Origin: Brenneria corticis
Lineage (GTDB): Bacteria > Pseudomonadota > Gammaproteobacteria > Enterobacterales > Enterobacteriaceae
NCBI RefSeq assembly: GCF_003115855.1
Contig: NZ_KZ819073.1
Location: 62,001 to 126,000, forward strand
Reading direction: 5' to 3'
DNA: 64,000 nt
Shown: piece by piece, positions 18,101-25,937 of the stretch
Layout: each line of letters opens with the position of its first letter
Position numbering within the stretch: the first letter of the stretch is position 1
Notes under the pieces: generated by a model
Database searches by the model: none
What the model saw: the letters and a program-made list of their open reading frames with translations, nothing else
What the model was told of the DNA's origin: nothing
Made by a program: the position numbers and the translations under genes

Positions 18101-18847
18101 AAACCAGCGCTGATGAGTTAGCGCTTGCTCACGCTCGCTAATCAGCGCCTGTTCCCGTTGCGTTAATGATGACAGCTGCGCCTCCAGTTGCCGGCGCTGT
18201 TCGTCATTCAGCAGCTCGATGCCCGCCGCGCGCGCCTGCAGGGTATCCAGGGCGATTCTGGCCTGTTTGTGCCGGTCGAAAACGCGTTCGGATATCAGCC
18301 CGTATATATCCGTGCCGGTCAGTTCCTCCAGCAGTTCGGCGCGCTCGTTGGCGTCCGCATTCAGAAAGGCGGCGAATTGCCCCTGCGATAACATCATCGA
18401 GCGGGTAAAACGGCCGAAATCCAGCCCGGTGATGGCGGCGGTCATCTCCAGTTTTTCGGTCAGTTTTTCACACAGGATCGTGCCGTCATCCACCCGCGCC
18501 AGTTCGGCTTTCGGCGTTTGCAGGTTGCCGTCCGGGGAGTTTCTGGCCCGCCGCTGGCTCCAGAAGGCGCGATAGCCGACGCCTTTGACCTCGAATTCCA
18601 CTTCCGCCAGGCATTCCGCCGTGTTGCGGGTCATCAGCTCATTCTGGCTGGCGGAAATGTTTTTCAGCCGCGGCGTCGCGTGATACAGCGCCAGGCAGAT
18701 GGCGTCGAGCAGCGTGGTTTTCCCCGCGCCGGTGGGGCCGGTAATGGCGAACAGGCCGTTGCTGGCAAAGGGCTCCTGAGTAAAATCAATTTTCCATTCC
18801 CCTTTCAGGGCATTGAGGTTTTTTAACCGCAGGCTGAGTATTTTCAT
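15164..18847 (-). CDS. sbcC: Exonuclease SbcC, ATPase subunit of SbcCD
   Basis: This 1227-residue SMC/Rad50-like subunit works with SbcD to cut hairpins and DNA ends with blocked termini. The N-terminal Walker A is GPTGAGKTTLLDAI; near the midpoint (about residue 600) the zinc hook CPLC joins two long coiled coils; the C-terminal signature is LSGGESFLVSLALALALSD, with Walker B SLFLDEGFGTLD. The coiled-coil arms are extremely rich in Gln and Arg, and the chain is longer than E. coli SbcC (1048 residues). The start ATG overlaps the sbcD stop as ATGA (18844-18847). Confidence 0.96.
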   Translation of the reverse strand: MKILSLRLKNLNALKGEWKIDFTQEPFASNGLFAITGPTGAGKTTLLDAICLALYHATPRLKNISASQNELMTRNTAECLAEVEFEVKGVGYRAFWSQRRARNSPDGNLQTPKAELARVDDGTILCEKLTEKLEMTAAITGLDFGRFTRSMMLSQGQFAAFLNADANERAELLEELTGTDIYGLISERVFDRHKQARIALDTLQARAAGIELLNDEQRRQLEAQLSSLTQREQALISEREQALTHQRWFEQLAAHRQALTAGKERLAAAEEDMRQAQPALERLTQSEPAEKLRPLQQERDRCHAESAALQKQLAALTQQRQTQESLLLALRQQEEKTQQDQRRHADYRQQQETLIGERIMPLDHQINTLRQQRDKQQQELEQTQARQQDDRRKLEQAERQYQSARQRLEQLQAYRRQHPHHQRWGEYLSLWRTQFQRQRQLVEELANLRQKQARYEQQAEQLNQEADKLTAQRAGQHGAVSHAQQQFDQHQQTLQEADDRQPIGDLYQQLSQSIARRPDRQRLATLGELFQRLGSRREQSATRQTQLQEQRGRLQEQRQRQSTELELRRQHLAEVDKNHQLEIRIVKLEEERRRLRPGEACPLCGSTHHPAVERYQALQPSETEQRLLQLSQEVGQSESALTHLEAQLAALQQQLDQLQNDRGRMDEEYQTLLQQWREVSERLPGDYAPDQFAELTAWLAQCETLEQQIQRQIALREQAQRQRQESKDSLTNANTLLQQTEQQIALNTQQRQTLKNALSELRQAQQQSAEQQKQHRREMEETLADFSLGAPETAQQETWLAQRAEEWRVWKEAEQEQQRLSNGAAALEAERQHLTKTTELGEQQLLALQQQLLSHANALDESQRQRQQLFGDKSTAEVSAQLREKSRQCEQASREIQAQRQQAESSLDRLTGELTGVQQQQTRVAALRRQAEQDFAQALQHSVFADEEAYQRALLDERERNELRERKEKLHQQWQQATALYQQAERLLTVHQQQRPPTLAAEAALPSVQHRLDELNETLKSNLQQQGEMRQQLTADQRHRQNQQALLAEIAQSQRHYDDWSCLNELIGSQKGDKFRKFAQGLTLDHLVYLANRQLARLHGRYLLQRQTNDELKLQIVDTWQADALRDTRTLSGGESFLVSLALALALSDLVSNKTSIDSLFLDEGFGTLDAETLDAALDALDNLNAGGKTIGVISHVEAMKERIPVQIKVAKVNGLGISRLAPEFAL

Positions 18848-20070
18848 GCGGCGGGCTCGCTATTTTCCAATTCATCCATAACCTGATCGAACAGCGTGCG
18901 TACGCGCAGCTGGCGGCTCTCTTCCAGATCGGCGGCGCTCGCCAGCCGGCGTTCGAAAACCTCGTGCACCGTCAGCTCGTTCAGCGTCTCTTTCTGCTGG
19001 CGGACTATCGCCTGCAGGCGTTGTTCGCGGGCGCGGCGCAACAGCAGCACTTCGACGGGCAAACCGTCGGTCAGCGCCTGAATGCGTTTCTGCATATCGC
19101 TCAGATAATCCTGCGTGGTGATTTCAATATCCAGCCACACCGGTTTTTCGCCCTGATAGTCGCTGAAGGCGGCCAACTGTCGCTCTATTTCCGCCAGATC
19201 GCCTTTGATAAGGCGCATCGGCTGGGTGACCGGCACCGGCAGCGCCTCTACCGTCGGCGGGCTGCCCGGCGCCAAATCCACCAGATAAACCGATTTCCGG
19301 CTGCTTAATTCATCAAAACTCAGCGGGATGGGGGAGCCGCTGTAGTAAATGGGCGCGCTTTTCGTCACCCGCTGCGGGCGGTGAATATGGCCGAGGGCGA
19401 TATATTCCGCCGGCGGAAAAGCCTGCGCCGGAAACGCATCCAGCGTACCGATGTAGATATCGCGCACGGAATCGGAGGCGGTGACGCCGACGGTGGTCAG
19501 GTGTCCGGTGGCGATGATGGGCAGCGGCAGCCCCAGAATATCGCGCTGCCGGCAGGCCGACTGGTAACACTGCCGGTAATGCGTGGTGATGGCGTCCAGC
19601 AAGGCCTGCTGTTTTTCATCGCCGGATTGCCCGGCCTGGCTGGCGATCAGATCGCGCGGGCGTAAAAAAGGGATGGCGCACAGCAGGGCGCCGGGCTGAT
19701 TCCGGCGGTTTTCCAGCACCAGCACCTGTTTGTCGACGTCGCCGTCGACGCTGGCGATAACCCGGGTATTGAGGCAGGCCAGCAGATCCCGCGATTCGTT
19801 CAGCGTGGCGACGGAATCATGGTTGCCCCCCAGCACCACCAGCCGGCAGCCGGTGCGCTGCATATCGACCACGAAGCGGTAGTACATTTCCCGCGCATAG
19901 CTTGGCGGCGAACCGTTATCAAAGATATCTCCTGCGACTATTACCGCATCCGCCTGTTGCTGTTCGACCTGTTCAAGCAGCCAGTGCAGAAAAGCCTGAT
20001 GTTCGGCCGCCCGGCTTTTGGTGTAAAAATACTGCCCGAGATGCCAGTCGGCGGTGTGGATAATACGCAT
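18844..20070 (-). CDS. sbcD: Exonuclease SbcD, nuclease subunit of SbcCD
   Basis: This 408-residue Mre11-like metallophosphoesterase makes the cuts of the SbcCD complex. Metal-binding motifs: HTADWHLGQ at residues 5-13, AGDIFDNGSPP, GGNHDS, then TGHLT and LGHIHRPQ. The frame is open to 20301, but the start at 20070 gives the universal SbcD N-terminus MRIIHTADWHLG and has AGGGAG at good spacing; the extra upstream codons overlap the Pho box. It is first in the sbcDC operon, divergent from phoB. Confidence 0.95.
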   Translation of the reverse strand: MRIIHTADWHLGQYFYTKSRAAEHQAFLHWLLEQVEQQQADAVIVAGDIFDNGSPPSYAREMYYRFVVDMQRTGCRLVVLGGNHDSVATLNESRDLLACLNTRVIASVDGDVDKQVLVLENRRNQPGALLCAIPFLRPRDLIASQAGQSGDEKQQALLDAITTHYRQCYQSACRQRDILGLPLPIIATGHLTTVGVTASDSVRDIYIGTLDAFPAQAFPPAEYIALGHIHRPQRVTKSAPIYYSGSPIPLSFDELSSRKSVYLVDLAPGSPPTVEALPVPVTQPMRLIKGDLAEIERQLAAFSDYQGEKPVWLDIEITTQDYLSDMQKRIQALTDGLPVEVLLLRRAREQRLQAIVRQQKETLNELTVHEVFERRLASAADLEESRQLRVRTLFDQVMDELENSEPAA

Positions 20071-20208
20071 GGAACTCCCTGAACGGCATGTAATCGCAAT
20101 GCGCTTGATTATAAACAGCCAACGGGGCACTGTCGTGGCGAAAACAGAAAGTTTGGAAAGCGGCTCGAAAATGCGTCGGACCGTTATTGTGCGAGGTTGA
20201 AAAAATGC

Positions 20209-20242
20209 TTTTAATAAATCTGTCACAAAACTGACGCATAAT
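20209..20242 (+). promoter_or_regulatory. Pho box and -10 region of phoBR
   Basis: Three 11-bp units are seen: TTTTAAT-AAAT (20209-20219), CTGTCAC-AAAA (20220-20230) and CTGACGC (20231-20237). The last two form a 7-4-7 Pho box close to the one before E. coli phoB. CATAAT at 20237-20242 is the -10 box, so phosphorylated PhoB replaces a -35 contact and autoactivates the operon. Confidence 0.85.
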
Positions 20243-20287
20243 GCCTCCCGCATGCAACAGCGACGATGATTAATGGCAGGGTTAATG

Positions 20288-20977
20288 ATGGCTAGACGCA
20301 TATTGGTCGTGGAAGATGAAGCACCGATTCGGGAAATGGTATGCTTCGTACTGGAGCAGAATGGTTATCAGCCAGTCGAAGCCGAAGATTATGACAGCGC
20401 GGTAACGCAACTGTCGGAGCCTTTTCCAGAACTGGTGCTGCTGGACTGGATGCTGCCGGGCGGTTCAGGTCTGCAGTTTATCAAGCATATGAAACGCGAG
20501 GCGCTGACGCGCGATATACCGGTCATGATGCTGACCGCGCGCGGCGAAGAAGAGGACCGCGTGCGCGGGCTGGAAGTCGGCGCGGATGATTACATTACCA
20601 AGCCGTTTTCCCCCAAGGAGCTGGTGGCGCGAATCAAGGCGGTGATGCGCCGCATTTCGCCGATGGCGGTTGAAGAGGTGATTGAAATGCGCGGATTGAG
20701 CCTCGATCCCTCCTCCCACCGGGTGACGACGGAAGAACTCGCGCTGGATATGGGGCCCACGGAATTTAAACTGCTGCACTTCTTTATGACGCATCCTGAG
20801 CGGGTTTACAGCCGCGAGCAGTTGCTGAATCATGTGTGGGGCACTAACGTTTATGTTGAAGATCGTACCGTTGATGTGCATATCCGCCGCTTGCGCAAGG
20901 CGCTGGAAACCAGCGGGCATGACAAAATGGTGCAGACCGTTCGGGGAACGGGGTATCGTTTTTCAACGCGTTATTGA
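20288..20977 (+). CDS. phoB: Phosphate regulon response regulator PhoB
   Basis: This 229-residue OmpR-family regulator has a receiver domain with Asp53 (in LLDWMLPGG) as phosphoacceptor, the conserved switch residues MLTARG and DDYITKPFSPKEL, and a C-terminal winged helix (YSREQLLNHVWGTNVYVEDRTVDVHIRRLRKAL region). It activates high-affinity phosphate uptake genes when phosphate is scarce. The start at 20288 (MARRILVVEDE) matches E. coli; two earlier in-frame ATGs (20273 and 20285) are not used in the family. Confidence 0.97.
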   Translation: MARRILVVEDEAPIREMVCFVLEQNGYQPVEAEDYDSAVTQLSEPFPELVLLDWMLPGGSGLQFIKHMKREALTRDIPVMMLTARGEEEDRVRGLEVGADDYITKPFSPKELVARIKAVMRRISPMAVEEVIEMRGLSLDPSSHRVTTEELALDMGPTEFKLLHFFMTHPERVYSREQLLNHVWGTNVYVEDRTVDVHIRRLRKALETSGHDKMVQTVRGTGYRFSTRY

Positions 20978-21004
20978 AGGTTGTCGTAGCGGAGAAACAT
21001 TAAC

Positions 21005-22327
21005 GTGCTAGAACCTCTCTCATGGAAAAGGCTGGCGCTGGAGCTGGCTTTTTTTTGTCTGCCCGCGCTGTTACTGGGATTGATCTTCGGCTATCTGCCC
21101 TGGTTTCTGTTAGCCGCCGTTCTGGCGGCGCTGTGCTGGAATTTTTATAACCAGCTTAAACTCTCCTACTGGCTGTGGGTCGATCGCAGCATGACCCCGC
21201 CGCCCGGCCGCTGGAGCTGGGAACCGCTGTTCTACGGCCTTTATCAGATGCAACTGCGCAACCGGCGGCGGCGGCGCGAGCTGGCGTTGTTGATTAAACG
21301 TTTTCGCAGCGGCGCCGAATCCTTGCCGGATGCGCTGGTAATTACTACCGAAGAGGGCGCCATTTTCTGGTGCAATCATCTGGCGCAACACCTGCTCAGC
21401 TTCCGCTGGCCGGAAGATAACGGGCAGAATATCCTTAACCTGCTGCGTTATCCCGAATTCGCCGACTATATGAAAAGGCGGGATTTCAGCCGTCCGCTAA
21501 CGCTGCAGCTGAATAACGCCCACCACGTCGAATTCCGCATAATGCCCTATTCGGAAGGGCAACTGCTGATGGTGGCGCGCGATATTACGCAGATGCACCA
21601 GTTGGAAGGCGCCAGACGCAACTTTTTCGCCAATGTGAGCCATGAGCTGCGCACCCCGCTGACGGTATTGCAGGGCTATCTGGAGATGATGCAGGATGAA
21701 ACGCTGGATAGCGCCCTGCGCAACAAGGCCCTGAATACCATGCAGGAACAGACGCGGCGTATGGACGGACTGGTAAAACAGCTGCTGACGTTATCGCGTA
21801 TCGAAGCGGCGGCGGCGATCGATCTGAACCAGAAGGTGGATATGCCGCTGATGCTGCGCGTCTTGCGGCGTGAAGCCCAGGCGCTGAGCCAGGATCGCCA
21901 CGAGTTGGTTTTTCGGGTGAATGAGCAGCTGCAGATTTTCGGCAACGAAGAACAGTTGCGCAGCGCGGTTTCCAATCTGGTTTATAACGCCGTTAACCAT
22001 ACGCCGCCGGGCACGCGCATTGAGGTTTGCTGGCAGAAAACGCCGCAGGGCGCGCAGTTTCAGGTGAGCGACAACGGGGCGGGGATCGCCGCTGAACATC
22101 TGCCGCGCCTGACGGAGCGCTTTTATCGCGTCGACAAGGCGCGTTCGCGGCAGACCGGCGGCAGCGGGTTAGGGCTGGCGATCGTCAAACACGCGCTCAG
22201 CCACCATGATTCCCGGCTGGAGATCCTCAGTGAGGAGGGGGCCGGTTCCCGCTTTGTGTTTACGCTGCCGAATCGGTTGATTGCGCCAGCCTCCGCGGCT
22301 GAAAATACCGTGAAACCCTCAGCCTGA
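21005..22327 (+). CDS. phoR: Phosphate regulon sensor kinase PhoR
   Basis: This 440-residue inner-membrane histidine kinase/phosphatase has two N-terminal membrane segments (about residues 10-45), the charged region before a PAS domain (about 95-195), the phosphoacceptor His213 in ANVSHELRTPLT, and the ATPase motifs NLVYNAVNHT, DNGAGIA and GGSGLGLAIVKHA. The start is GTG at 21005, as in E. coli. It lies 27 bp after phoB in the same operon. Signal input comes from the Pst transporter and PhoU, which are not in this window. Confidence 0.96.
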   Translation: MLEPLSWKRLALELAFFCLPALLLGLIFGYLPWFLLAAVLAALCWNFYNQLKLSYWLWVDRSMTPPPGRWSWEPLFYGLYQMQLRNRRRRRELALLIKRFRSGAESLPDALVITTEEGAIFWCNHLAQHLLSFRWPEDNGQNILNLLRYPEFADYMKRRDFSRPLTLQLNNAHHVEFRIMPYSEGQLLMVARDITQMHQLEGARRNFFANVSHELRTPLTVLQGYLEMMQDETLDSALRNKALNTMQEQTRRMDGLVKQLLTLSRIEAAAAIDLNQKVDMPLMLRVLRREAQALSQDRHELVFRVNEQLQIFGNEEQLRSAVSNLVYNAVNHTPPGTRIEVCWQKTPQGAQFQVSDNGAGIAAEHLPRLTERFYRVDKARSRQTGGSGLGLAIVKHALSHHDSRLEILSEEGAGSRFVFTLPNRLIAPASAAENTVKPSA

Positions 22328-22448
22328 CGGCGGCGGACGCCATTGCTCAACCTTGAGTCGGGGGGGCATAAACTTGAAATTTATTCAATCATGGTGAAAA
22401 TTCTTCAATTGCCCGCGAACGGGGCGCATGGCAGCATACGAGGAATTT

Positions 22449-22464
22449 AGACGTCCAGATGTCT
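22449..22464 (+). promoter_or_regulatory. Tandem Met boxes (MetJ operator)
   Basis: Two adjacent 8-bp units, AGACGTCC and AGATGTCT, each match the MetJ consensus AGACGTCT at 7 of 8 positions. Two contiguous boxes are the minimum functional MetJ operator. They lie 99 bp before the start of the MetE-like gene. Confidence 0.7.
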
Positions 22465-22562
22465 GAATGGTTGCCGTCGGTGACTATCACGCAGGCTGTC
22501 CATTATTCCACTATTTCGCTGCCGTCGCCCATCAGGGCGCGGACCGGCAACCAGGAGCGACC

Positions 22563-23669
22563 ATGGCTAAAACACTTCCCCCATTCCGTGCCGACGTCGT
22601 CGGCAGTTTGCTGCGTCCGGCGGCGATCAAGCAGGCCCGCCTGCAGTATCAGTCCGGTGAGATTGATGCGTTACAGCTGCGGCAACTAGAAGATCGGGAA
22701 ATCCTGCGGATTGTCGAGCGGCAGCGCGAAACGGGCCTGCAGGTGGTGACGGACGGCGAGCTGCGCCGCAGCTGGTGGCATTTTGACTTCTTCGCCGAGC
22801 TGAACGGCGTTGAACGCTATGAGGCTGAGCAGGGGATCCAGTTCAACGGTATTCAGACCAAGTCGCAGGGCATTAAAGTGACGGGGAAAGTGAGCTTTAA
22901 TTCGCGGCACCCGATGCTGGAAGATTTCCGCTATCTGAACGGCATTGCAGGGGATGCGGTGGCGAAAATAACCATTCCCAGCCCCAGCGTGCTGCATTTC
23001 CGCGGCGGCCGTAAAGCGATAGACAGCACGGTTTACCCGGATCTGGCGGACTATTTCGACGATCTGGCGCAAACCTGGCGCGACGCGATCCACGCTTTTT
23101 ACAATGCCGGCTGTCGTTATCTGCAGCTGGACGATACCGTGTGGGCCTATTTGTGCTCGGACGACCAAAAGCGCCAGATCCGCGAGCGCGGCGAAGATCC
23201 CGAGCAACTGACGCGCACCTACGCCGCGGTGCTGAACAAGGCGCTGGCGGATAAGCCGGCCGATCTGGTGATTGGGCTGCACGTGTGTCGCGGCAACTTC
23301 CGCTCTACCTGGATTTCGGAAGGCGGATACGAACCCGTGGCGAAAACGCTGTTTGGCGAAGTGAATGTGGACGCTTTCTTCCTGGAGTACGACACGGAAC
23401 GCGCCGGGGGTTTTGAGCCGTTGCGCTTTATCAAACCGGGTCATCAACAGGTGGTGCTCGGACTGATTACCACCAAAAACGGCGAACTGGAAAATGCGCA
23501 AAGCGTTCAGGCGCGTATTGCGGAAGCGGCGAAATTCGTCGATATCAACCAGCTTTGCCTTAGCCCGCAGTGCGGCTTCGCCTCCACCGAGGAGGGCAAC
23601 AGCCTGACGGAAGAGCAGCAGTGGAATAAGCTGAGGCTGGTGGTCGATATCGCCGCTCGGGTTTGGTGA
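22563..23669 (+). CDS. MetE C-terminal-domain-like methyltransferase
   Basis: This 368-residue protein is related to the catalytic domain of cobalamin-independent methionine synthase (UROD/MetE-like barrel; YxjG/YxjH type of Bacillus) and lacks the N-terminal MetE domain. Zinc ligands are visible as His and Cys in GLHVCRGNF, Glu in FLEYDTERAG and Cys in LSPQCGFAS. It probably transfers a methyl group to homocysteine or a related thiol. The start at 22563 follows AGGAG. The tandem Met boxes upstream support a role in methionine metabolism. The gene is inserted between phoR and brnQ, which are adjacent in E. coli. Confidence 0.88.
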   Translation: MAKTLPPFRADVVGSLLRPAAIKQARLQYQSGEIDALQLRQLEDREILRIVERQRETGLQVVTDGELRRSWWHFDFFAELNGVERYEAEQGIQFNGIQTKSQGIKVTGKVSFNSRHPMLEDFRYLNGIAGDAVAKITIPSPSVLHFRGGRKAIDSTVYPDLADYFDDLAQTWRDAIHAFYNAGCRYLQLDDTVWAYLCSDDQKRQIRERGEDPEQLTRTYAAVLNKALADKPADLVIGLHVCRGNFRSTWISEGGYEPVAKTLFGEVNVDAFFLEYDTERAGGFEPLRFIKPGHQQVVLGLITTKNGELENAQSVQARIAEAAKFVDINQLCLSPQCGFASTEEGNSLTEEQQWNKLRLVVDIAARVW

Positions 23670-23700
23670 TCGTCTCGCTTTTATACTGAAAATCGTCTGC

Positions 23701-23731
23701 GCCGGGAGCGACGTTGAAAACCGCTCCCGGC
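23701..23731 (+). repeat. Stem-loop repeat, copy after the metE-like gene
   Basis: GCCGGGAGCG (23701-23710) and CGCTCCCGGC (23722-23731) form a 10-bp stem; the loop contains GACGTTGAAAA. The same GACGTTGAAAA-CGCTCCC core recurs at 36.1 kb. No T-run follows. Confidence 0.6.
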
Positions 23732-23856
23732 GAGAGGAATCCCCAGAAAATAATTAAGTATTATTTGATAGATCGTCTTAGATAGCAGGATGTGGTCTTT
23801 TAAAGGTTTTCCTTCGCGTAAAAAATCGCGCTGAGGTGGGCGTGACCGCCGGGTGA

Positions 23857-24075
23857 GCCGCAGGGACGCGGCGAAAGCCAGTGCCGCGCCGGACAAAAAC
23901 GCCTGGAGCGTTTTTGAACAGCACTTGTGCTGGCCCGCAGGGCGAGCCCCATGGATGGGGCGAGTATTCCGCGTCAATGGCGGCCCGATCAGCGGTCACG
24001 AACGCCGAAGGCATCGCGTAGCGACGCGATTTCGCGAAAAGCCCGGGGCCACGGGGCGGCGGCGACTGAGCCGCC
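23857..24075. repeat. Island of seven consecutive hairpins
   Basis: In order: GCCGC/GCGGC (23857-23872), AAAAACGC/GCGTTTTT (23895-23915), CAGCAC/GTGCTG (23919-23932), GCCC/GGGC (23933-23943), GCCCCAT/ATGGGGC (23946-23961), ATCGCGT/ACGCGAT (24013-24030) and GGCGGC/GCCGCC (24055-24075). The arms are perfect and the loops short. This looks like a composite intergenic repeat rather than coding sequence. Confidence 0.6.
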
Positions 24076-24545
24076 TCGTGTCGGGCGCGTGCAGCGACGG
24101 TTGCAGAAATCGACTGAGGTTAGCGCGCACGAAACCCTCACCAAGCTTACAGACATTCCTTTCCCTGATTTGTGGGGATTCCTCAGACTCCCGGCGTTTT
24201 TTTATACCATAAGTTTATTATATGGCTTCATCATGCATTTTTTATGTTTTTTGCGCAGATTATTGCAATGTATAGCCTGTATATGCGCAAATCATGTATA
24301 AGGTAATTTGCGATAGTTGATATTATCTGTTGTTCTTATCGTTTAATTTAGTTGAAAACTCTAGTTTTTCGATATCGGCTTGTCTTTTAGCGCTATAAAC
24401 GTTCTAATTGCCTCCCAATATGGCTGTGCGCCAAAAACAAACTCCTATAAATCTGCACGCCGCCTTTGTCTTGGCTGAAGGACGGTGGTAGCAGCACAGT
24501 TTTTTCTTCTTTCTTATCGATTTATACAGGCAACGCGACATAACT

Positions 24546-25865
24546 ATGAGTCATCGTTTAACGTCCAAAGATATCATGGCATTAGGTTTTATGACCTTTG
24601 CCCTGTTTGTCGGCGCGGGGAATATCATTTTCCCGCCGATGGTGGGTTTACTGGCGGGCGAACACGTCTGGATGGCCGCGGCCGGCTTTCTGCTTACCGC
24701 GGTGGGGCTGCCGGTGCTGACCGTCGTGGCGCTGGCGCGCGTCGGCGGCGGTATCGACGCATTAAGCTCCCCTATCGGCAAAAAGGCGGGGGTGGTATTG
24801 GCGACCGTCTGCTATCTGGCGGTTGGCCCGCTGTTCGCCACGCCGCGTACGGCCACGGTCTCGTTTGAGGTCGGGCTGGCGCCGCTGGTGGGAAACGCGG
24901 CTTCTCCGCTGCTGATTTATAGCCTGATCTACTTTGCGATCGTCATCGCGGTTTCGTTATACCCCGGAAAACTGCTGGATACGGTAGGGCATGTGCTGGC
25001 GCCGCTGAAAATCGCCGCGCTGACGGTACTGGGCATCGCCGCGGTGCTGTGGCCGGCCGGTTCGCCCATCCCGGCGACGGAAACCTACCAGCATGTGCCG
25101 TTCTCCAACGGTTTTGTGAACGGCTACCTCACCATGGATACGCTGGGCGCGATGGTGTTCGGTATTGTTATCGTTAATGCCGCCCGTTCGCGCGGCGTCG
25201 ATAGCGCCAGGCTGCTGACGCGCTACACCATATGGGCGGTGCTGATTGCCGGCATCGGCCTGACGCTGGTCTACCTGAGCCTGTTCCAGTTGGGCGCCTC
25301 CAGCGGCGCTTTGGTGCCGGAGGCCTCCAACGGCGCTGAAATTCTGCATGCCTACGTTCAGCACACGTTTGGCGGCCTGGGCAGCAGTTTTCTGGCGCTG
25401 CTGATATTTATCGCCTGCATGGTAACGGCGGTCGGTCTGACCTGCGCCTGCGCGGAGTTCTTCGCGCAGTATCTGCCGTTCTCATACCGTACGCTGGTCT
25501 TTGTGCTGGGCGGTTTCTCCATGGTGGTGTCCAACCTGGGTTTAAGCCACCTGATTCAGCTCTCCGTCCCGGTGCTGACGGCAATCTATCCCCCCTGCAT
25601 CATTCTGGTGTTGCTGAGCTTTACGCGCTCCTGGTGGAATAACAGCTCGCGTATTGTGGCGCCCGTTATGCTGGTCAGCCTGTTGTTCGGCCTGATTGAT
25701 GGTATAAAATCGTCGGCCTTAAACGCGCTGTTGCCGGCGTGGAGCCTGCGCCTGCCGCTGAGCGAGCAGGGGTTGGCCTGGCTGCCGCCATCGTTGGTGG
25801 TGTTGCTGGCGGCGGCGATTTACGACCGGCTGGGTGCTCATCAGGAAGCCAGAGTACATCAATAA
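24546..25865 (+). CDS. brnQ: Branched-chain amino acid carrier BrnQ
   Basis: This 439-residue inner-membrane symporter has about twelve transmembrane segments and takes up leucine, isoleucine and valine with a cation (LIVCS family). Typical N-terminus MSHRLTSKDIMALGFMTFALFVGAGNIIFPP; also GPLFATPRTATVSFEVG. The length equals E. coli BrnQ. It is followed after 72 bp by proY, with an intrinsic terminator between. A long AT-rich leader precedes it. Confidence 0.96.
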   Translation: MSHRLTSKDIMALGFMTFALFVGAGNIIFPPMVGLLAGEHVWMAAAGFLLTAVGLPVLTVVALARVGGGIDALSSPIGKKAGVVLATVCYLAVGPLFATPRTATVSFEVGLAPLVGNAASPLLIYSLIYFAIVIAVSLYPGKLLDTVGHVLAPLKIAALTVLGIAAVLWPAGSPIPATETYQHVPFSNGFVNGYLTMDTLGAMVFGIVIVNAARSRGVDSARLLTRYTIWAVLIAGIGLTLVYLSLFQLGASSGALVPEASNGAEILHAYVQHTFGGLGSSFLALLIFIACMVTAVGLTCACAEFFAQYLPFSYRTLVFVLGGFSMVVSNLGLSHLIQLSVPVLTAIYPPCIILVLLSFTRSWWNNSSRIVAPVMLVSLLFGLIDGIKSSALNALLPAWSLRLPLSEQGLAWLPPSLVVLLAAAIYDRLGAHQEARVHQ

Positions 25866-25889
25866 CGCGGTCAATTTGGGATGTATGCG

Positions 25890-25920
25890 CCACAGGCAAT
25901 AGCCTGTGGTTTTTCTTTTT
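25890..25920 (+). terminator. Rho-independent terminator of brnQ
   Basis: The stem CCACAGGC / GCCTGTGG (loop AATA) is followed by TTTTTCTTTTT. It separates brnQ from proY. Confidence 0.88.
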
Positions 25921-25937
25921 CAACAGGTTGCTTATCT

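Larger units (their letters stand above)
23670..24545. other. 876-bp intergenic region with hairpins and brnQ leader
   Basis: No credible gene is seen on either strand: short frames here have no family signature and read through stem-loops. It holds the stem at 23701-23731, the island of seven hairpins at 23857-24075, and then an AT-rich stretch (about 24190-24545), probably the brnQ promoter and leader. Confidence 0.6.

Noticed and set aside
17216..18121. A 301-codon Leu-rich open frame opposite sbcC
   Set aside because: Antisense of Gln-rich coiled coil (CAG/CTG) gives Leu-rich nonsense; no start signals or homologous motifs.
20071..20301. Longer SbcD starting at 20301
   Set aside because: The additional 77 codons cover the Pho box and phoB promoter on the other strand and have no homology; the ATG at 20070 gives the universal SbcD N-terminus.
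23853..24301. Two overlapping plus-strand frames (119 and 124 codons) in the metE-like/brnQ gap
   Set aside because: They read straight through a series of perfect hairpins, show no recognised motif and have no ribosome-binding site.
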